IMG/VR virus record: IMGVR_UViG_3300025417_000026
Coordinates: 1-56,503 of that record
Length of the DNA: 56,503 nucleotides
Direction: 5' to 3' (one strand)
Origin: a virus
The number at the start of each line of letters is the position of its first letter. Position 1 is the first letter of the stretch. The notes below the pieces were generated by a model. The model searched no databases and was not told the origin of the DNA. It saw only the letters and a program-made list of their open reading frames with translations. The translations under genes were made by a program, and so were the position numbers. This document shows, in pieces, positions 25,999-34,590 of this stretch.

Positions 25999-26505
25999 AT
26001 GGCATTTCCAACAAACCCAACAAACGGTCAACAAGCATCACTCAATGGTGTACTGTATACCTACAACTCAAACTTTAATGCTTGGAAGAAGACACAAAAC
26101 GTTGCGAATATTTACACCTCAACGCAACTGACAAACTTCACAAACATATTTGATTTTGATGACGTTTCATATCTAACTGACGGTTTCACAAATACATTTC
26201 CTTTGAGATGGAATGGTTCACCTGTGACTTGTAACTCACCTTTTACTATTTCAGTAACTGTTAATGGTATATTACAGCCTGCTTTCGACTACAAATACGA
26301 CACAGTATGGTTAGCAAATATACTTACAGGTTCAAAAGGTTACACAATTGACCTTTCAGGTAACCCAACAACTAACGGATACCTTAAGTTTGCCGATTCA
26401 GTACCGGCAGATTCACAGATTTTAGTGAGAACGGTTCTAGGTTCACCTCAAACCTCAATAAAGACGTACCCATTCAAGCCGCTTGACGTAGTAATGGGTT
26501 TTTAA
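25999..26505 (+). CDS. Tail structural protein with FPTNPTNGQ N-terminus
   Basis: The 168 residues combine the AFPTNPTNGQQASLNGVLYT N-terminal signature with a different C-terminal module (FDDVSYLTDGFTNTFPLRW ... ISVTVNGILQPAFDYKY ... FADSVPADSQILVRTVLGS) typical of phage fibre knob domains, ending YPFKPLDVVMGF. No GDQWYN module and no beta-sandwich partner follows. It starts 3 nt after the Gly-rich stop and precedes the conserved 1044-residue protein. A tail or baseplate connector is likely. Confidence 0.75.
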   Translation: MAFPTNPTNGQQASLNGVLYTYNSNFNAWKKTQNVANIYTSTQLTNFTNIFDFDDVSYLTDGFTNTFPLRWNGSPVTCNSPFTISVTVNGILQPAFDYKYDTVWLANILTGSKGYTIDLSGNPTTNGYLKFADSVPADSQILVRTVLGSPQTSIKTYPFKPLDVVMGF

Positions 26506-26509
26506 GATA

Positions 26510-26517
26510 GATAAATA
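26510..26517 (+). promoter_or_regulatory. Candidate late promoter (GATAAATA)
   Basis: One mismatch to TATAAATA, just downstream of the preceding stop. The predicted start near 26523 leaves a 37-nt leader with CTGGAG about 10 nt before ATG 26560. Confidence 0.5.
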
Positions 26518-26559
26518 TATGATTGTTACCAAACATCCGAATAACTGGAGAAACTAATA

Positions 26560-29500
26560 ATGGCAAGAAAAGTCATCCTTGATACGTACTACACGTTCAT
26601 ACCATCATCTAGAACGATTATTATACCGCACGTTGTACCTAAAGAACGTCTAGTTTTAATTACTGACTTGACAACAAATCAGGTTATTTTTAACTTCTCA
26701 GACCCTAACTTAACTACAACTGCATACACTATCGGTCTTGATACGACTGGTAATTATCCTAATGCGACCGTTACGACTGTTTCTTTAGCGTATAATACGA
26801 CAGCACTATCTGCTACAGATAAGTTAAGTATTGTAGTTGACGAATACAATGAGTCATTTCAGCCTTCTGAGACTCTATTAGATCCAGTTAACAAACTAAG
26901 AGTTTCAACACCACAGTCTTTGATTGATACCGACTTTGAGTATTCAACACAAGCGACTAAGTGGGAATCTCTTTCTCGTACCAATATGAGACCGTTTTCA
27001 TATTATATTACTTCAACAGGTAACCTAAACTTAATCGACTTACAAGCAGTTAACGGCTCAAGAAGTTTCACAGCAAATACAACAGGTTCAACACCACCAG
27101 CAGTTGGAACACCAATCACAATTTTAGATTCATTGTACGCTGGTGCTGACGGTAACTATGTTGTAGATTCAAACAACAACCTGACAAACACAAACGCTTC
27201 AGGTGCCGCTAACACATTCTCATATACTGGTAAATTCTATTATACTGGTACAACAGGTACGATTTATAATCAAAACGTAACAATTGGTTATCAAGGTTAT
27301 GCATTTACAAACTCTGCAATCACAATTGCAGGTATGACAACTTCTGGTCAAAACGTATTTGTAACTACAGCAAATGCTCACGGCTTTATGCCTGGTAATG
27401 AAATTGCAGTTACTGGTGTGACAGGAACAAACCCACCAAACGGTTCATGGGTTGTTTCAACAATTATTAACCCATACAACTTCGTATATCAATGTAACGC
27501 ATCTTCAATACCTTCTGGTACAATGACAGTATCAGGTGCATCTTTATATGCAAGACCAGTCGGTACTCTAGTACATCGTTCATTTGACGGTGGTATTCGT
27601 TTCTCTACAAACTCTGGTTCACACAATCAGCAGTTTATTCGTCAGACACGTAAGTATTTCCGTTATCAATCTGGTAAGGGTATTCAGTTGTCAACTGGTA
27701 CAACATTGCAACCACAGTTTAACTTAGACGGTATCACATCAAGCGGTACAACAGTTACAGTTACAACAAAAGACCCACACAATATTTCTGCTTCAATCGG
27801 TATTCAAATCGCTGGTTGTAACGAAGCGGCATATAACGGTAACTTTGCAATCACAAACGTATTGAACCCATATCAGTTCACATATACAGCAAACTCTGTA
27901 CCAGCAAATTCACCTGCATCTGGTAACTATGTTTGTTCTGCAACAACATGGTATGGTTCTTCAAATCGTATCGGTATCTTCGATGACCAAAACGGCATGT
28001 TCTTTGAATATGACGGTTCTCAATTATATGCAGTAAGACGAAATGCGGTTTATCAGATTTCCGGTAACACTTGGATTAATGCTGGTTCAAATACATTAAA
28101 CGGTAACAATACAATCTTTACTAAGCAGTTACAACCTAATGATTTTATTGTAATCAAAGGTATGCCACACCGTGTACACAACATTCTTACAGACTCTGTA
28201 TTGACAGTTGTACCAACACTACGTGGTACTCAGAACGTCAACTCTGCTGTTATTAGTAAAGTTCAAGACGTTAAAACACCAGTTTCACAGTTTAACATTG
28301 ATAGATTAGATGGAACAGGTCCTTCAGGTTATAAGATTGACTTGACAAAAGACCAAATGTTCTACATCGACTATTCATGGTACGGTGCTGGTTTTCAACG
28401 TTGGGGTGTTCGTGGACCTGATGGTAACGTAATATATGCACATAAAGTAATTAATAATAACGTTAACTATCTTGCTTACATGCGTTCAGGTAACTTACCT
28501 GGTCGTTATGAAACTAATTCTTTCTCTAAGACTTCTGTTCTAACAGCAAACGTTGCACCAACAGATACAACAATTACGATATCTAATGCAACTGGATGGC
28601 CAAATACCGGAGTAGCAGTAATTAGAAATACCTCTAATACTGAATACTTTGCGTATACAGGTATCACAGCACTTTCAAACGGTGCCGCACAGTTAACAGG
28701 CGCTCAACGTGGTGCCGCTTATCAAACGGGTAACACTGGTAATACATTGTATGTAACAACAGTTGCTGGTAATAATATTGTAACTATACCTGCAAGTAAC
28801 ACAACATATGGTTTGTCAAACGGTATGTACGTGTTTGGTCCTAACATTGCACCACAAACGTTTATTCAGAACATTGTTGCAAACACATATATTGTGTTGA
28901 ATCAAGCACCAACTGCTTCTGGTAACTCGGCAGTTATTATTCCACCATTAGCAAACATTGCACAAACAGTTGTTGTATTGTCTGCAACTGGTGCTAACTC
29001 ATTAACATACACTGGTAACAATCAAGGTGCTGTAGTTCCAACTGCTGTTGAGTTACATGCGCCATTATACGGACCTGAGATTAACCATTGGGGTACTTCA
29101 GCAATTATGGATGGCGGTTTCACACCAGATAAATCGTTCATTTTCTCAAAAGGTATGCAAACACCTTTAACAATTTATCCAGCCGGTGGTGCCGCTAACA
29201 CAATGGCTCTTTGGAGTTTCCGTGTTGCGCCTTCTGCATCAAACGGTATACCAGCTTCTGCTCTTGGTGTTCGTGAGATTGTTAATCGTATGCAACAATT
29301 ACCATTTGAACTTGATGCCTATTCTAACGGTGCTTGTTTGATGACTCTTGTATTGAACGGTAGCGTTTCAAATACAACAGCACAATGGCAAAACGTTGGT
29401 GGTTCTAGTTTGTCTCAATATGTTTTCCATGCACAGAATACAACAGTATCTGGTGGTGAAACAGTTTTCGGATTCTTCTTGAATAACAACTTAGGAACAT

Positions 29501-29694
29501 TCGGTTCAACTCAAAACGATTTGACACAATTGCTTTCACTTGGTACAAGTATTCAATCTGGTGGTGTTGCAAATACTGGTGTCGGTATCTATCCTGACGG
29601 ACCTGACGTATTGACACTTGTTGCTACGAACGTATCATCAACGAACCTTGCAAGTATCTTAGCTCGTTATTCATGGACTGAAGCTCAAGCGTAA
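26560..29694 (+). CDS. Large conserved structural protein of marine T4-like phages
   Basis: The 1044 residues include the motif LLDPVNKLRVSTPQSLIDTD followed by FEYSTQATKWESL near residues 108-140, which I recognise from a large conserved virion protein of cyanophages and pelagiphages. Repeated short beta elements follow (TVTVTTKDPHNIS, FVTTANAHGFMPGNEIAVTG, TVLTVVPTLRGTQN), with a tail of LASILARYSWTEAQA. No enzymatic motif is evident. It lies directly upstream of the last cassette and gp13, at the boundary between the adhesin array and the neck genes. Probably a baseplate- or tail-associated scaffold protein for fibres; the exact position in the virion is not known to me. Confidence 0.8.
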   Translation: MARKVILDTYYTFIPSSRTIIIPHVVPKERLVLITDLTTNQVIFNFSDPNLTTTAYTIGLDTTGNYPNATVTTVSLAYNTTALSATDKLSIVVDEYNESFQPSETLLDPVNKLRVSTPQSLIDTDFEYSTQATKWESLSRTNMRPFSYYITSTGNLNLIDLQAVNGSRSFTANTTGSTPPAVGTPITILDSLYAGADGNYVVDSNNNLTNTNASGAANTFSYTGKFYYTGTTGTIYNQNVTIGYQGYAFTNSAITIAGMTTSGQNVFVTTANAHGFMPGNEIAVTGVTGTNPPNGSWVVSTIINPYNFVYQCNASSIPSGTMTVSGASLYARPVGTLVHRSFDGGIRFSTNSGSHNQQFIRQTRKYFRYQSGKGIQLSTGTTLQPQFNLDGITSSGTTVTVTTKDPHNISASIGIQIAGCNEAAYNGNFAITNVLNPYQFTYTANSVPANSPASGNYVCSATTWYGSSNRIGIFDDQNGMFFEYDGSQLYAVRRNAVYQISGNTWINAGSNTLNGNNTIFTKQLQPNDFIVIKGMPHRVHNILTDSVLTVVPTLRGTQNVNSAVISKVQDVKTPVSQFNIDRLDGTGPSGYKIDLTKDQMFYIDYSWYGAGFQRWGVRGPDGNVIYAHKVINNNVNYLAYMRSGNLPGRYETNSFSKTSVLTANVAPTDTTITISNATGWPNTGVAVIRNTSNTEYFAYTGITALSNGAAQLTGAQRGAAYQTGNTGNTLYVTTVAGNNIVTIPASNTTYGLSNGMYVFGPNIAPQTFIQNIVANTYIVLNQAPTASGNSAVIIPPLANIAQTVVVLSATGANSLTYTGNNQGAVVPTAVELHAPLYGPEINHWGTSAIMDGGFTPDKSFIFSKGMQTPLTIYPAGGAANTMALWSFRVAPSASNGIPASALGVREIVNRMQQLPFELDAYSNGACLMTLVLNGSVSNTTAQWQNVGGSSLSQYVFHAQNTTVSGGETVFGFFLNNNLGTFGSTQNDLTQLLSLGTSIQSGGVANTGVGIYPDGPDVLTLVATNVSSTNLASILARYSWTEAQA

Positions 29695-30041
29695 TGCAAA
29701 CAGCCGCACAACTTCCAGTATTACCGGTAGTATCTGAGAATACTACCTTTTACATGTCTGTTCAACCATCAACGCAAGTTGGTGGTAAAACAAGTTATGA
29801 GTTTGCGGCTACTTCATTAACATTTAATCCTTCAACAAATGTAGTAACGATGAATGTGCTTTCGACTTTAACACTCAATGCATTTACATTAAATGCAGTC
29901 ACATTAAATGCGGTTACTATGAATGTTACATCGAATTTATACACTGGTTCAATTAATATTTCGACAGGCTCAAACGTATTTGTAGGAACAACAAGGGTTG
30001 AGTCTCAGATACCTCATCCATTTTTACTATCGTTTTTGTAG
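29694..30041 (+). CDS. Small adaptor with five-residue repeats, first gene of cassette 4
   Basis: The 115 residues overlap the previous stop by one base (TAATG). Residues about 60-80 contain a five-residue repeat, TLNAF TLNAV TLNAV TMNVT, encoded by near-identical 15-base units. The end, VESQIPHPFLLSFL, resembles the hydrophobic tails of the other cassette adaptors (HPLMFVGL, NPFFLAGM). It lacks both the FPTNPTNGQ opening and the GDQWYN module. It occupies the adaptor slot before a 107-residue beta protein and the third Gly-rich adhesin. Confidence 0.72.
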   Translation: MQTAAQLPVLPVVSENTTFYMSVQPSTQVGGKTSYEFAATSLTFNPSTNVVTMNVLSTLTLNAFTLNAVTLNAVTMNVTSNLYTGSINISTGSNVFVGTTRVESQIPHPFLLSFL

Positions 30042-30050
30042 GAACAACTC

Positions 30051-30374
30051 ATGTTATCATATAGAGTTTTAGGTCAAGCAGTACCAGGAACAACAAATAC
30101 CACATTGTATGCGGTATCGACTGGTGCGAATACTATTATTTCATCAATTCTAATTGCAAACCAAGGTGCTTCTCTCGCTACTTATCAATTAGGTGTTGTA
30201 CCTAACGGACAAACACTTTCAACAAAAAACTATATTGCTTATAGTGCAAACGTGCCAGCAAACGATACAATGACATTAACACCAGGTATTACAATGGGTG
30301 CAAATGATGCTATTGTATGTTATGCTAATAATTCATCTGTTTCATTCTCAGTATTTGGTTGCGAAATATCATAA
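30051..30374 (+). CDS. Small beta-sandwich protein, cassette 4
   Basis: A 107-residue diverged paralogue of the proteins at 13470 and 24749: YRVLGQAVPGTTNTTLYAV, ISSILIANQGASLATYQLG, STKNYIAYSANVPANDTM, then FSVFGCEIS, where Cys replaces the Ser of FGSE. The start has a TAGGAA site about 7 nt upstream. Function unknown; its position before an adhesin is the same in each cassette. Confidence 0.78.
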   Translation: MLSYRVLGQAVPGTTNTTLYAVSTGANTIISSILIANQGASLATYQLGVVPNGQTLSTKNYIAYSANVPANDTMTLTPGITMGANDAIVCYANNSSVSFSVFGCEIS

Positions 30375-30389
30375 CAAAGGTGCATTGTT

Positions 30390-31502
30390 ATGGCAGTTAT
30401 TAAAACAAAAAGACTCAGCACAAAAAATGTTGCCAACTTAGCCGATTCAAGTAAAAGCAGATTATCAGCATCTTGTATCAATAATACATCAACAGCATAT
30501 CCTGGCGGTCCCAGTGGAAGTACCGGTCCTGTAGGTGTTCCATTAACGTTTGTGATTGTTGCGGGTGGTGGTTCTGGTGCACAACGTTGGACTGGTGGTG
30601 GTGGAGGTGGTGGTGTTATTGTTGGTGCAGTAGCGGCCGCATCAAAAGGAACACCCTACGCAATAACAGTTGGTGGTGGAGGTGCCGCACCTGTTTATCC
30701 AACAACCATATGTTATGCTTATACTTTCCGAGGCGTTAACTCAAGTGCATTTTGTGTTACAGCAATAGGTGGAGGTGGTGGTAAAGGTTATAGTTGTTAC
30801 ATACCAGCTCCTACAGGGGGTTGTGTAGCACCAGGTGGTTCAGGTGGCGGTGGTGGTGGACCTACTGGTCCTCCAACAGGTGTTGCACCATTCCCTTATG
30901 CGAACAACCAAGGCGGTTCAGGTACTCAACCAGGACAACCAACACCATCCGGACCTGCTATAGTTTGGACCAATTACGGTAATCCAGGTGGTAATTATAA
31001 TGGTGGAGGTGGTGGTGCTTCATCATCAGGATCAACAAGAACATTTACAGGAACTCCACAATTTCCAACACCAGGGAGTGCAGGTGGTTCCGGTCTGACC
31101 GTTTCAATAACAGGAAGTCCTTTCATCGTAGCTGGTGGTGGAGGTGCTGGTGGACGTTATGGTGCAACTCAACCACCTAACGGTTTCGTAGGAGGCCCTG
31201 GTGGTCCTGGAGGTGGTGGTAATGGTTCAGGTTATGGATGTGCATACCCAAGATTGGGAAGTCCGACACCATTACCAGGACAAAATGGCGGTACTAATAC
31301 TGGAGGTGGAGGTGGTGCAGGCTCATGTAGAGCACCTATAACTCCTAGTATAGGTGGTGCAGGAGGTTCTGGTGTAGTGTATGTTTCTGTTCCAACTCCA
31401 TTAGCTGGAACTGCTGGTCCGCCAAGCGTATTTACAAGTGGACCTGATGGTGCTGGAAATACATGGTTTAAGTTTACGAGTTCTGGTACTTATACTGCTT
31501 AA
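30390..31502 (+). CDS. Poly-glycine adhesin-type protein (copy 3)
   Basis: The 370 residues have a basic N-terminus (MAVIKTKRLSTKNVANLADS), then Gly blocks (TFVIVAGGGSGAQRW, GGGGGGGVIVG, GGGGGAGGRYG-like runs) and a YAITVGGGGAAP strand. Between them are Cys/Tyr/Pro-rich insertions (TTICYAYTFRG, SSAFCVTAIG, GYSCYIPAPTGGCVAPG, GYGCAYPRLG, GSCRAPITP). The end, FKFTSSGTYTA, matches copy 1 almost exactly. Compared with copies 1 and 2 the framework is conserved while the insertions differ, as expected of receptor-contact loops. An AAAGGTG ribosome site precedes the ATG. Last gene of the adhesin array. Confidence 0.85.
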   Translation: MAVIKTKRLSTKNVANLADSSKSRLSASCINNTSTAYPGGPSGSTGPVGVPLTFVIVAGGGSGAQRWTGGGGGGGVIVGAVAAASKGTPYAITVGGGGAAPVYPTTICYAYTFRGVNSSAFCVTAIGGGGGKGYSCYIPAPTGGCVAPGGSGGGGGGPTGPPTGVAPFPYANNQGGSGTQPGQPTPSGPAIVWTNYGNPGGNYNGGGGGASSSGSTRTFTGTPQFPTPGSAGGSGLTVSITGSPFIVAGGGGAGGRYGATQPPNGFVGGPGGPGGGGNGSGYGCAYPRLGSPTPLPGQNGGTNTGGGGGAGSCRAPITPSIGGAGGSGVVYVSVPTPLAGTAGPPSVFTSGPDGAGNTWFKFTSSGTYTA

Positions 31503-31509
31503 CTAAATA
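31502..31509 (+). promoter_or_regulatory. Candidate late promoter (ACTAAATA)
   Basis: Two mismatches to TATAAATA, followed by CC as at the gp18 and tube-paralogue promoters. It overlaps the last base of the Gly-rich stop codon. The predicted start near 31515 leaves a leader with AAGGAG before the gp13 ATG at 31532. Confidence 0.45.
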
Positions 31510-31531
31510 CCAGAACAAGGAGATTAATTAA

Positions 31532-32302
31532 ATGCAAGTGCAAAACAGAACCGATTTTACTAACTATTGCTTACGTAGGCTTGGTGCACCTGTAATTGAA
31601 ATTAACGTTGACCCAGACCAAATACAAGACCGTATTGACGATGCTCTTCAATATTGGCAAGATTATCACTATGATGGTATTCAAAAATGTTATTGGATTA
31701 AACAAATTGATTCTACTGATATTGCTAATCAATATCTAGATTGTTCAAATGCGGTAGATTCAAATAACAATTCAGTTCAAATTATTGGTGTTTCAAGAAT
31801 CTTTCCGTATACAGATTCACAGGCAAACGTCAATATGTTTGACTTAAGATACCAATTACGTTTAAATGAACTGTACGATTTCACATCAGCTTCATACGTT
31901 AACTTCACATTAACACAACAGCACCTTCGTTCACTAGAACTTATGTTCACTGGTGAAATACCAATTCGTTTTAACAGACACATGCAACGTCTTTATATTG
32001 ACCAAGCATGGGGTAACGAAGAAGCTCCTGCAGGTGAAGTTATTGTTGCAGAAGCATATGCAATTATTAATCCAGACCAATATAATAAAGTTTGGGACGA
32101 CCGTTGGTTAAAACTATATGCAACAGCATTAATTAAAAAACAATGGGGTAATAATCTTGCTAAATTCTCAGGTCTTCAATTACCTGGTGGTGTTAAACTA
32201 GACGGACAAAAGATTCAAGAAGATGCTGACAATGAAATTAAGTATCTACAAGAACAAATGCAGAATGAATATGGTGCACCGTTAGAATGGTTTATGAATT
32301 AA
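31532..32302 (+). CDS. 13: Neck protein gp13
   Basis: A 256-residue homologue of T4 gp13, which with gp14 forms the neck that closes the filled head and receives the tail. Recognisable segments: NRTDFTNYCLRRLGAPVIEI, DRIDDALQYWQDYHYDG, and the C-terminal WLKLYATALIKKQWGNNLAK followed by LPGGVKLDGQKI, diagnostic of the family. An AAGGAG site lies upstream. It opens the T4-order late block gp13-gp14-gp15-gp16-gp17. The next gene begins 1 nt after its stop. Confidence 0.93.
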   Translation: MQVQNRTDFTNYCLRRLGAPVIEINVDPDQIQDRIDDALQYWQDYHYDGIQKCYWIKQIDSTDIANQYLDCSNAVDSNNNSVQIIGVSRIFPYTDSQANVNMFDLRYQLRLNELYDFTSASYVNFTLTQQHLRSLELMFTGEIPIRFNRHMQRLYIDQAWGNEEAPAGEVIVAEAYAIINPDQYNKVWDDRWLKLYATALIKKQWGNNLAKFSGLQLPGGVKLDGQKIQEDADNEIKYLQEQMQNEYGAPLEWFMN

Positions 32303-32303
32303 C

Positions 32304-33191
32304 ATGGCAACTAATCATTACTTCAATAACTACGGCTCGATTGGTGAACAAAGAGTTATTGAAGATTTAATCGTTGAGTCAATTAAAACAATGGGCTTTG
32401 ATGCTCAGTATTTACCCAACAACAACGACCAAGCAAGAGATTTACTATACGGTGAAGACCCAGTAAAACAATTCAACTCTGCATTTACAGTTGAGATGTA
32501 TCTTCAAAACTCAACAGAGTACGGCGGTGAAAGAGAATTCTTTTCTAAGTTTGGCTTAGAAATTAAAAACAATGTGACAGTTCTGGTTTCAAGACGTTCA
32601 TTCAACGAAAGAGTACCACAAAATACTTACAACAGACCTCGTGAAGGTGACTTGGTTTATATACCATTTTTAAACGGTACCGGTGAACTCTATGAAATCA
32701 AATTTGTCAATCAAACAAAAGACTTCTTTATGTTGGGTAGAAAGTATCCTTATTTCTATGAACTAGAAATGGAAAAATTCAAATACTCACAAGAAGTTTT
32801 GCAGACTGGTGCACCAGATGTCGATTCTATTGTTGCACAATCTGGTTATACAATTGACCTTGATGTCAATATTAGCACTGGTAACGGAACTTATCAACAT
32901 CAAGAAATTGCATTCCAGTCACTCGACAATACATTGTTAAACGCTTTTGCATATGGTACAGTACAAGAATGGGTGCCAAGTGCTAACGTGTTGACTGTAA
33001 GTAATATTTTTGGTGAGTTTACATCTGGTTCTAATGTGAGAGGTCAAACAAGTAATGCATCATACAGCATCACAACTTATGATGAGATGCAAAACAATAC
33101 AGAGACAGAAGTATATGATAATGAGTTGATTCTAAGCAACGCAAATACTATTATCGACTTCTCAGAATCAAATCCTTTTGGTAGTATATAA
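32304..33191 (+). CDS. 14: Neck protein gp14
   Basis: A 295-residue homologue of T4 gp14. Family features: a YGSIGEQRVIEDLIVESIKT start, GFDAQYLPNNNDQARDLLYG, EREFFSKFGLEIKNNVTVLV and PREGDLVYIPF. It acts with gp13 at the head-tail junction after packaging. The stop overlaps the gp15 ATG by one base (TAATG). The gene order is as in T4. Confidence 0.93.
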   Translation: MATNHYFNNYGSIGEQRVIEDLIVESIKTMGFDAQYLPNNNDQARDLLYGEDPVKQFNSAFTVEMYLQNSTEYGGEREFFSKFGLEIKNNVTVLVSRRSFNERVPQNTYNRPREGDLVYIPFLNGTGELYEIKFVNQTKDFFMLGRKYPYFYELEMEKFKYSQEVLQTGAPDVDSIVAQSGYTIDLDVNISTGNGTYQHQEIAFQSLDNTLLNAFAYGTVQEWVPSANVLTVSNIFGEFTSGSNVRGQTSNASYSITTYDEMQNNTETEVYDNELILSNANTIIDFSESNPFGSI

Positions 33192-34174
33192 TGGCAAACG
33201 TATTTTATAATAGAGTAATCAGAAAACTTGTTGTCGGTTTTGGCAACTTGTTTAATAACATTACGCTTGTCAGATACAATCCGGATGAATCAGAGGCTCA
33301 AAGATTTCTTGTACCGATTGCTTATGCACAGAAAGAATTATACGTTCAACGTCTAGAAGGTGATCCTAACCTTGACAAAAAAGTTCAACTAACTTTACCA
33401 AGAATGTCATTTGAGATGACAGGGTTCAAGTATGATGCAAGCAGAAAACAAAATACAAACATCAAGAACTTTTCCCAAAACGGTTCTTCTTTGTCAACTC
33501 AATACAATCCTGTACCATACGATTTTGATTTCTCATTAAACATATATGTAAGAAATATCGAAGACGGTACTCAAATGATTGAGCATATTTTACCGTATTT
33601 CACACCAGACTATACGATTAAGTTAAACTTAATACCTGAAATGGGTATCACAAAAGAGATACCAATTATTTTAAACTCAACAGACCAAGAAATAATCTAT
33701 GAGGGCAACAGAGATGCAGACCCTAGAATGATTATCTGGACTCTTAATTTTACTGTAAAAGGTTTCATCTATGGTGGTACAACGTCTGCAAATGTTATTA
33801 CGACATCAATCACAAACATTTTTAGCAATCCGACTTTTGGTGAAGATGTACAGTTTACGATGTCTTCTTCGGGTCTTGGCGACTATCAACCAGGCGAAAA
33901 AGTATATCAGGGGTATTCTTTAAATACCGCTACCGCAACTGCTACTGCCGTCAACTGGTCAAACACGACACATACTTTAGTTGCTTCTGATGTTTCCGGC
34001 AACTTCATTTCAAATCAACCAATCATTGGTGCAGTCACAAACACAAAAAGAAATTTCATATCATTTGCATTGACACCGCATTTATATGCAAATTCTGTAA
34101 CTACACCTTCACCTAACACAGCAACAGCAAACTCAAATTATACATATAATACTGTAATAACTGAAAGACCATAG
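33191..34174 (+). CDS. 15: Tail sheath stabiliser/tail terminator gp15
   Basis: A 327-residue homologue of T4 gp15, the hexameric protein that caps the sheath and tube and joins the tail to the neck. Conserved segments: FYNRVIRKLVVGFGNLFNNI, IAYAQKELYVQRLEGDPNLD, LPRMSFEMTGFKYDASRKQN, VPYDFDFSLNIYVRN and DPRMIIWTLNFTVKGFIYGG. T4 gp15 is about 270 residues; the C-terminal part here (after about 220), Thr/Asn-rich, is an extension that may be variable. Confidence 0.92.
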   Translation: MANVFYNRVIRKLVVGFGNLFNNITLVRYNPDESEAQRFLVPIAYAQKELYVQRLEGDPNLDKKVQLTLPRMSFEMTGFKYDASRKQNTNIKNFSQNGSSLSTQYNPVPYDFDFSLNIYVRNIEDGTQMIEHILPYFTPDYTIKLNLIPEMGITKEIPIILNSTDQEIIYEGNRDADPRMIIWTLNFTVKGFIYGGTTSANVITTSITNIFSNPTFGEDVQFTMSSSGLGDYQPGEKVYQGYSLNTATATATAVNWSNTTHTLVASDVSGNFISNQPIIGAVTNTKRNFISFALTPHLYANSVTTPSPNTATANSNYTYNTVITERP

Positions 34175-34176
34175 CT

Positions 34177-34590
34177 ATGGACAAACTTGATAAGAACATG
34201 ACTGAAATATTTGATATTGAACCTAAAGCAACAGAAATTGTTAAGGTTGAAAAACCACAAGTACCTGTTGCAACTGAAGAACTCAAACACGACTTAGAAG
34301 ATGCATATCAGCAGTCTAAAGATAATCTACAACATATCATAGACCAAGGTAAAGATGCAATGGAAGAAATTCTAAACATTGCAAAAAACAGTCAGCACCC
34401 AAGAGCGTTTGAAGTTTACGGTACTCTTTTAAAAAATATGACTGAGGCAAACAAAGAACTTCTAAGCATACAGAAACAGATGAGAGAAATTAGCGGTACA
34501 AAATCAGAAGCGGCTCAAACAACTATTGACAAAGCAGTTTTTGTAGGTACAACAGCAGACTTTAATAAGTTGCTAAAAGGTAAAGTGTAA
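34177..34590 (+). CDS. 16: Terminase small subunit gp16
   Basis: A 137-residue protein in the gp16 slot between gp15 and gp17, close in size to T4 gp16 (about 164). It shows an acidic helical N-terminus, a central coiled-coil region (AYQQSKDNLQHIIDQGKDAM) and the family segment AKNSQHPRAFEVYGTLLKNM ... ANKELLSIQKQMREI. It recognises and presents concatemeric DNA and stimulates the gp17 ATPase. The stop overlaps the gp17 ATG (TAATG). Confidence 0.9.
   Translation: MDKLDKNMTEIFDIEPKATEIVKVEKPQVPVATEELKHDLEDAYQQSKDNLQHIIDQGKDAMEEILNIAKNSQHPRAFEVYGTLLKNMTEANKELLSIQKQMREISGTKSEAAQTTIDKAVFVGTTADFNKLLKGKV

Noticed and set aside
26519-26557. Twelve-codon open frame (MIVTKHPNNWRN) in front of the 1044-residue gene
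   Set aside because: It starts within the late promoter region before or at the predicted transcript start and has no ribosome site; probably chance.
740-30640. NotI octamers as traces of cloning or assembly artefact
   Set aside because: All eight lie in coding sequence as Ala-Ala-Ala or in related frames and are explained by avoidance of GCWGC; no vector-like flanks.
494-31502. Diversity-generating retroelement acting on the Mtd_N-type fibres
   Set aside because: No reverse transcriptase gene, no template repeat and no adenine-specific variation between fibre copies were seen in the window.
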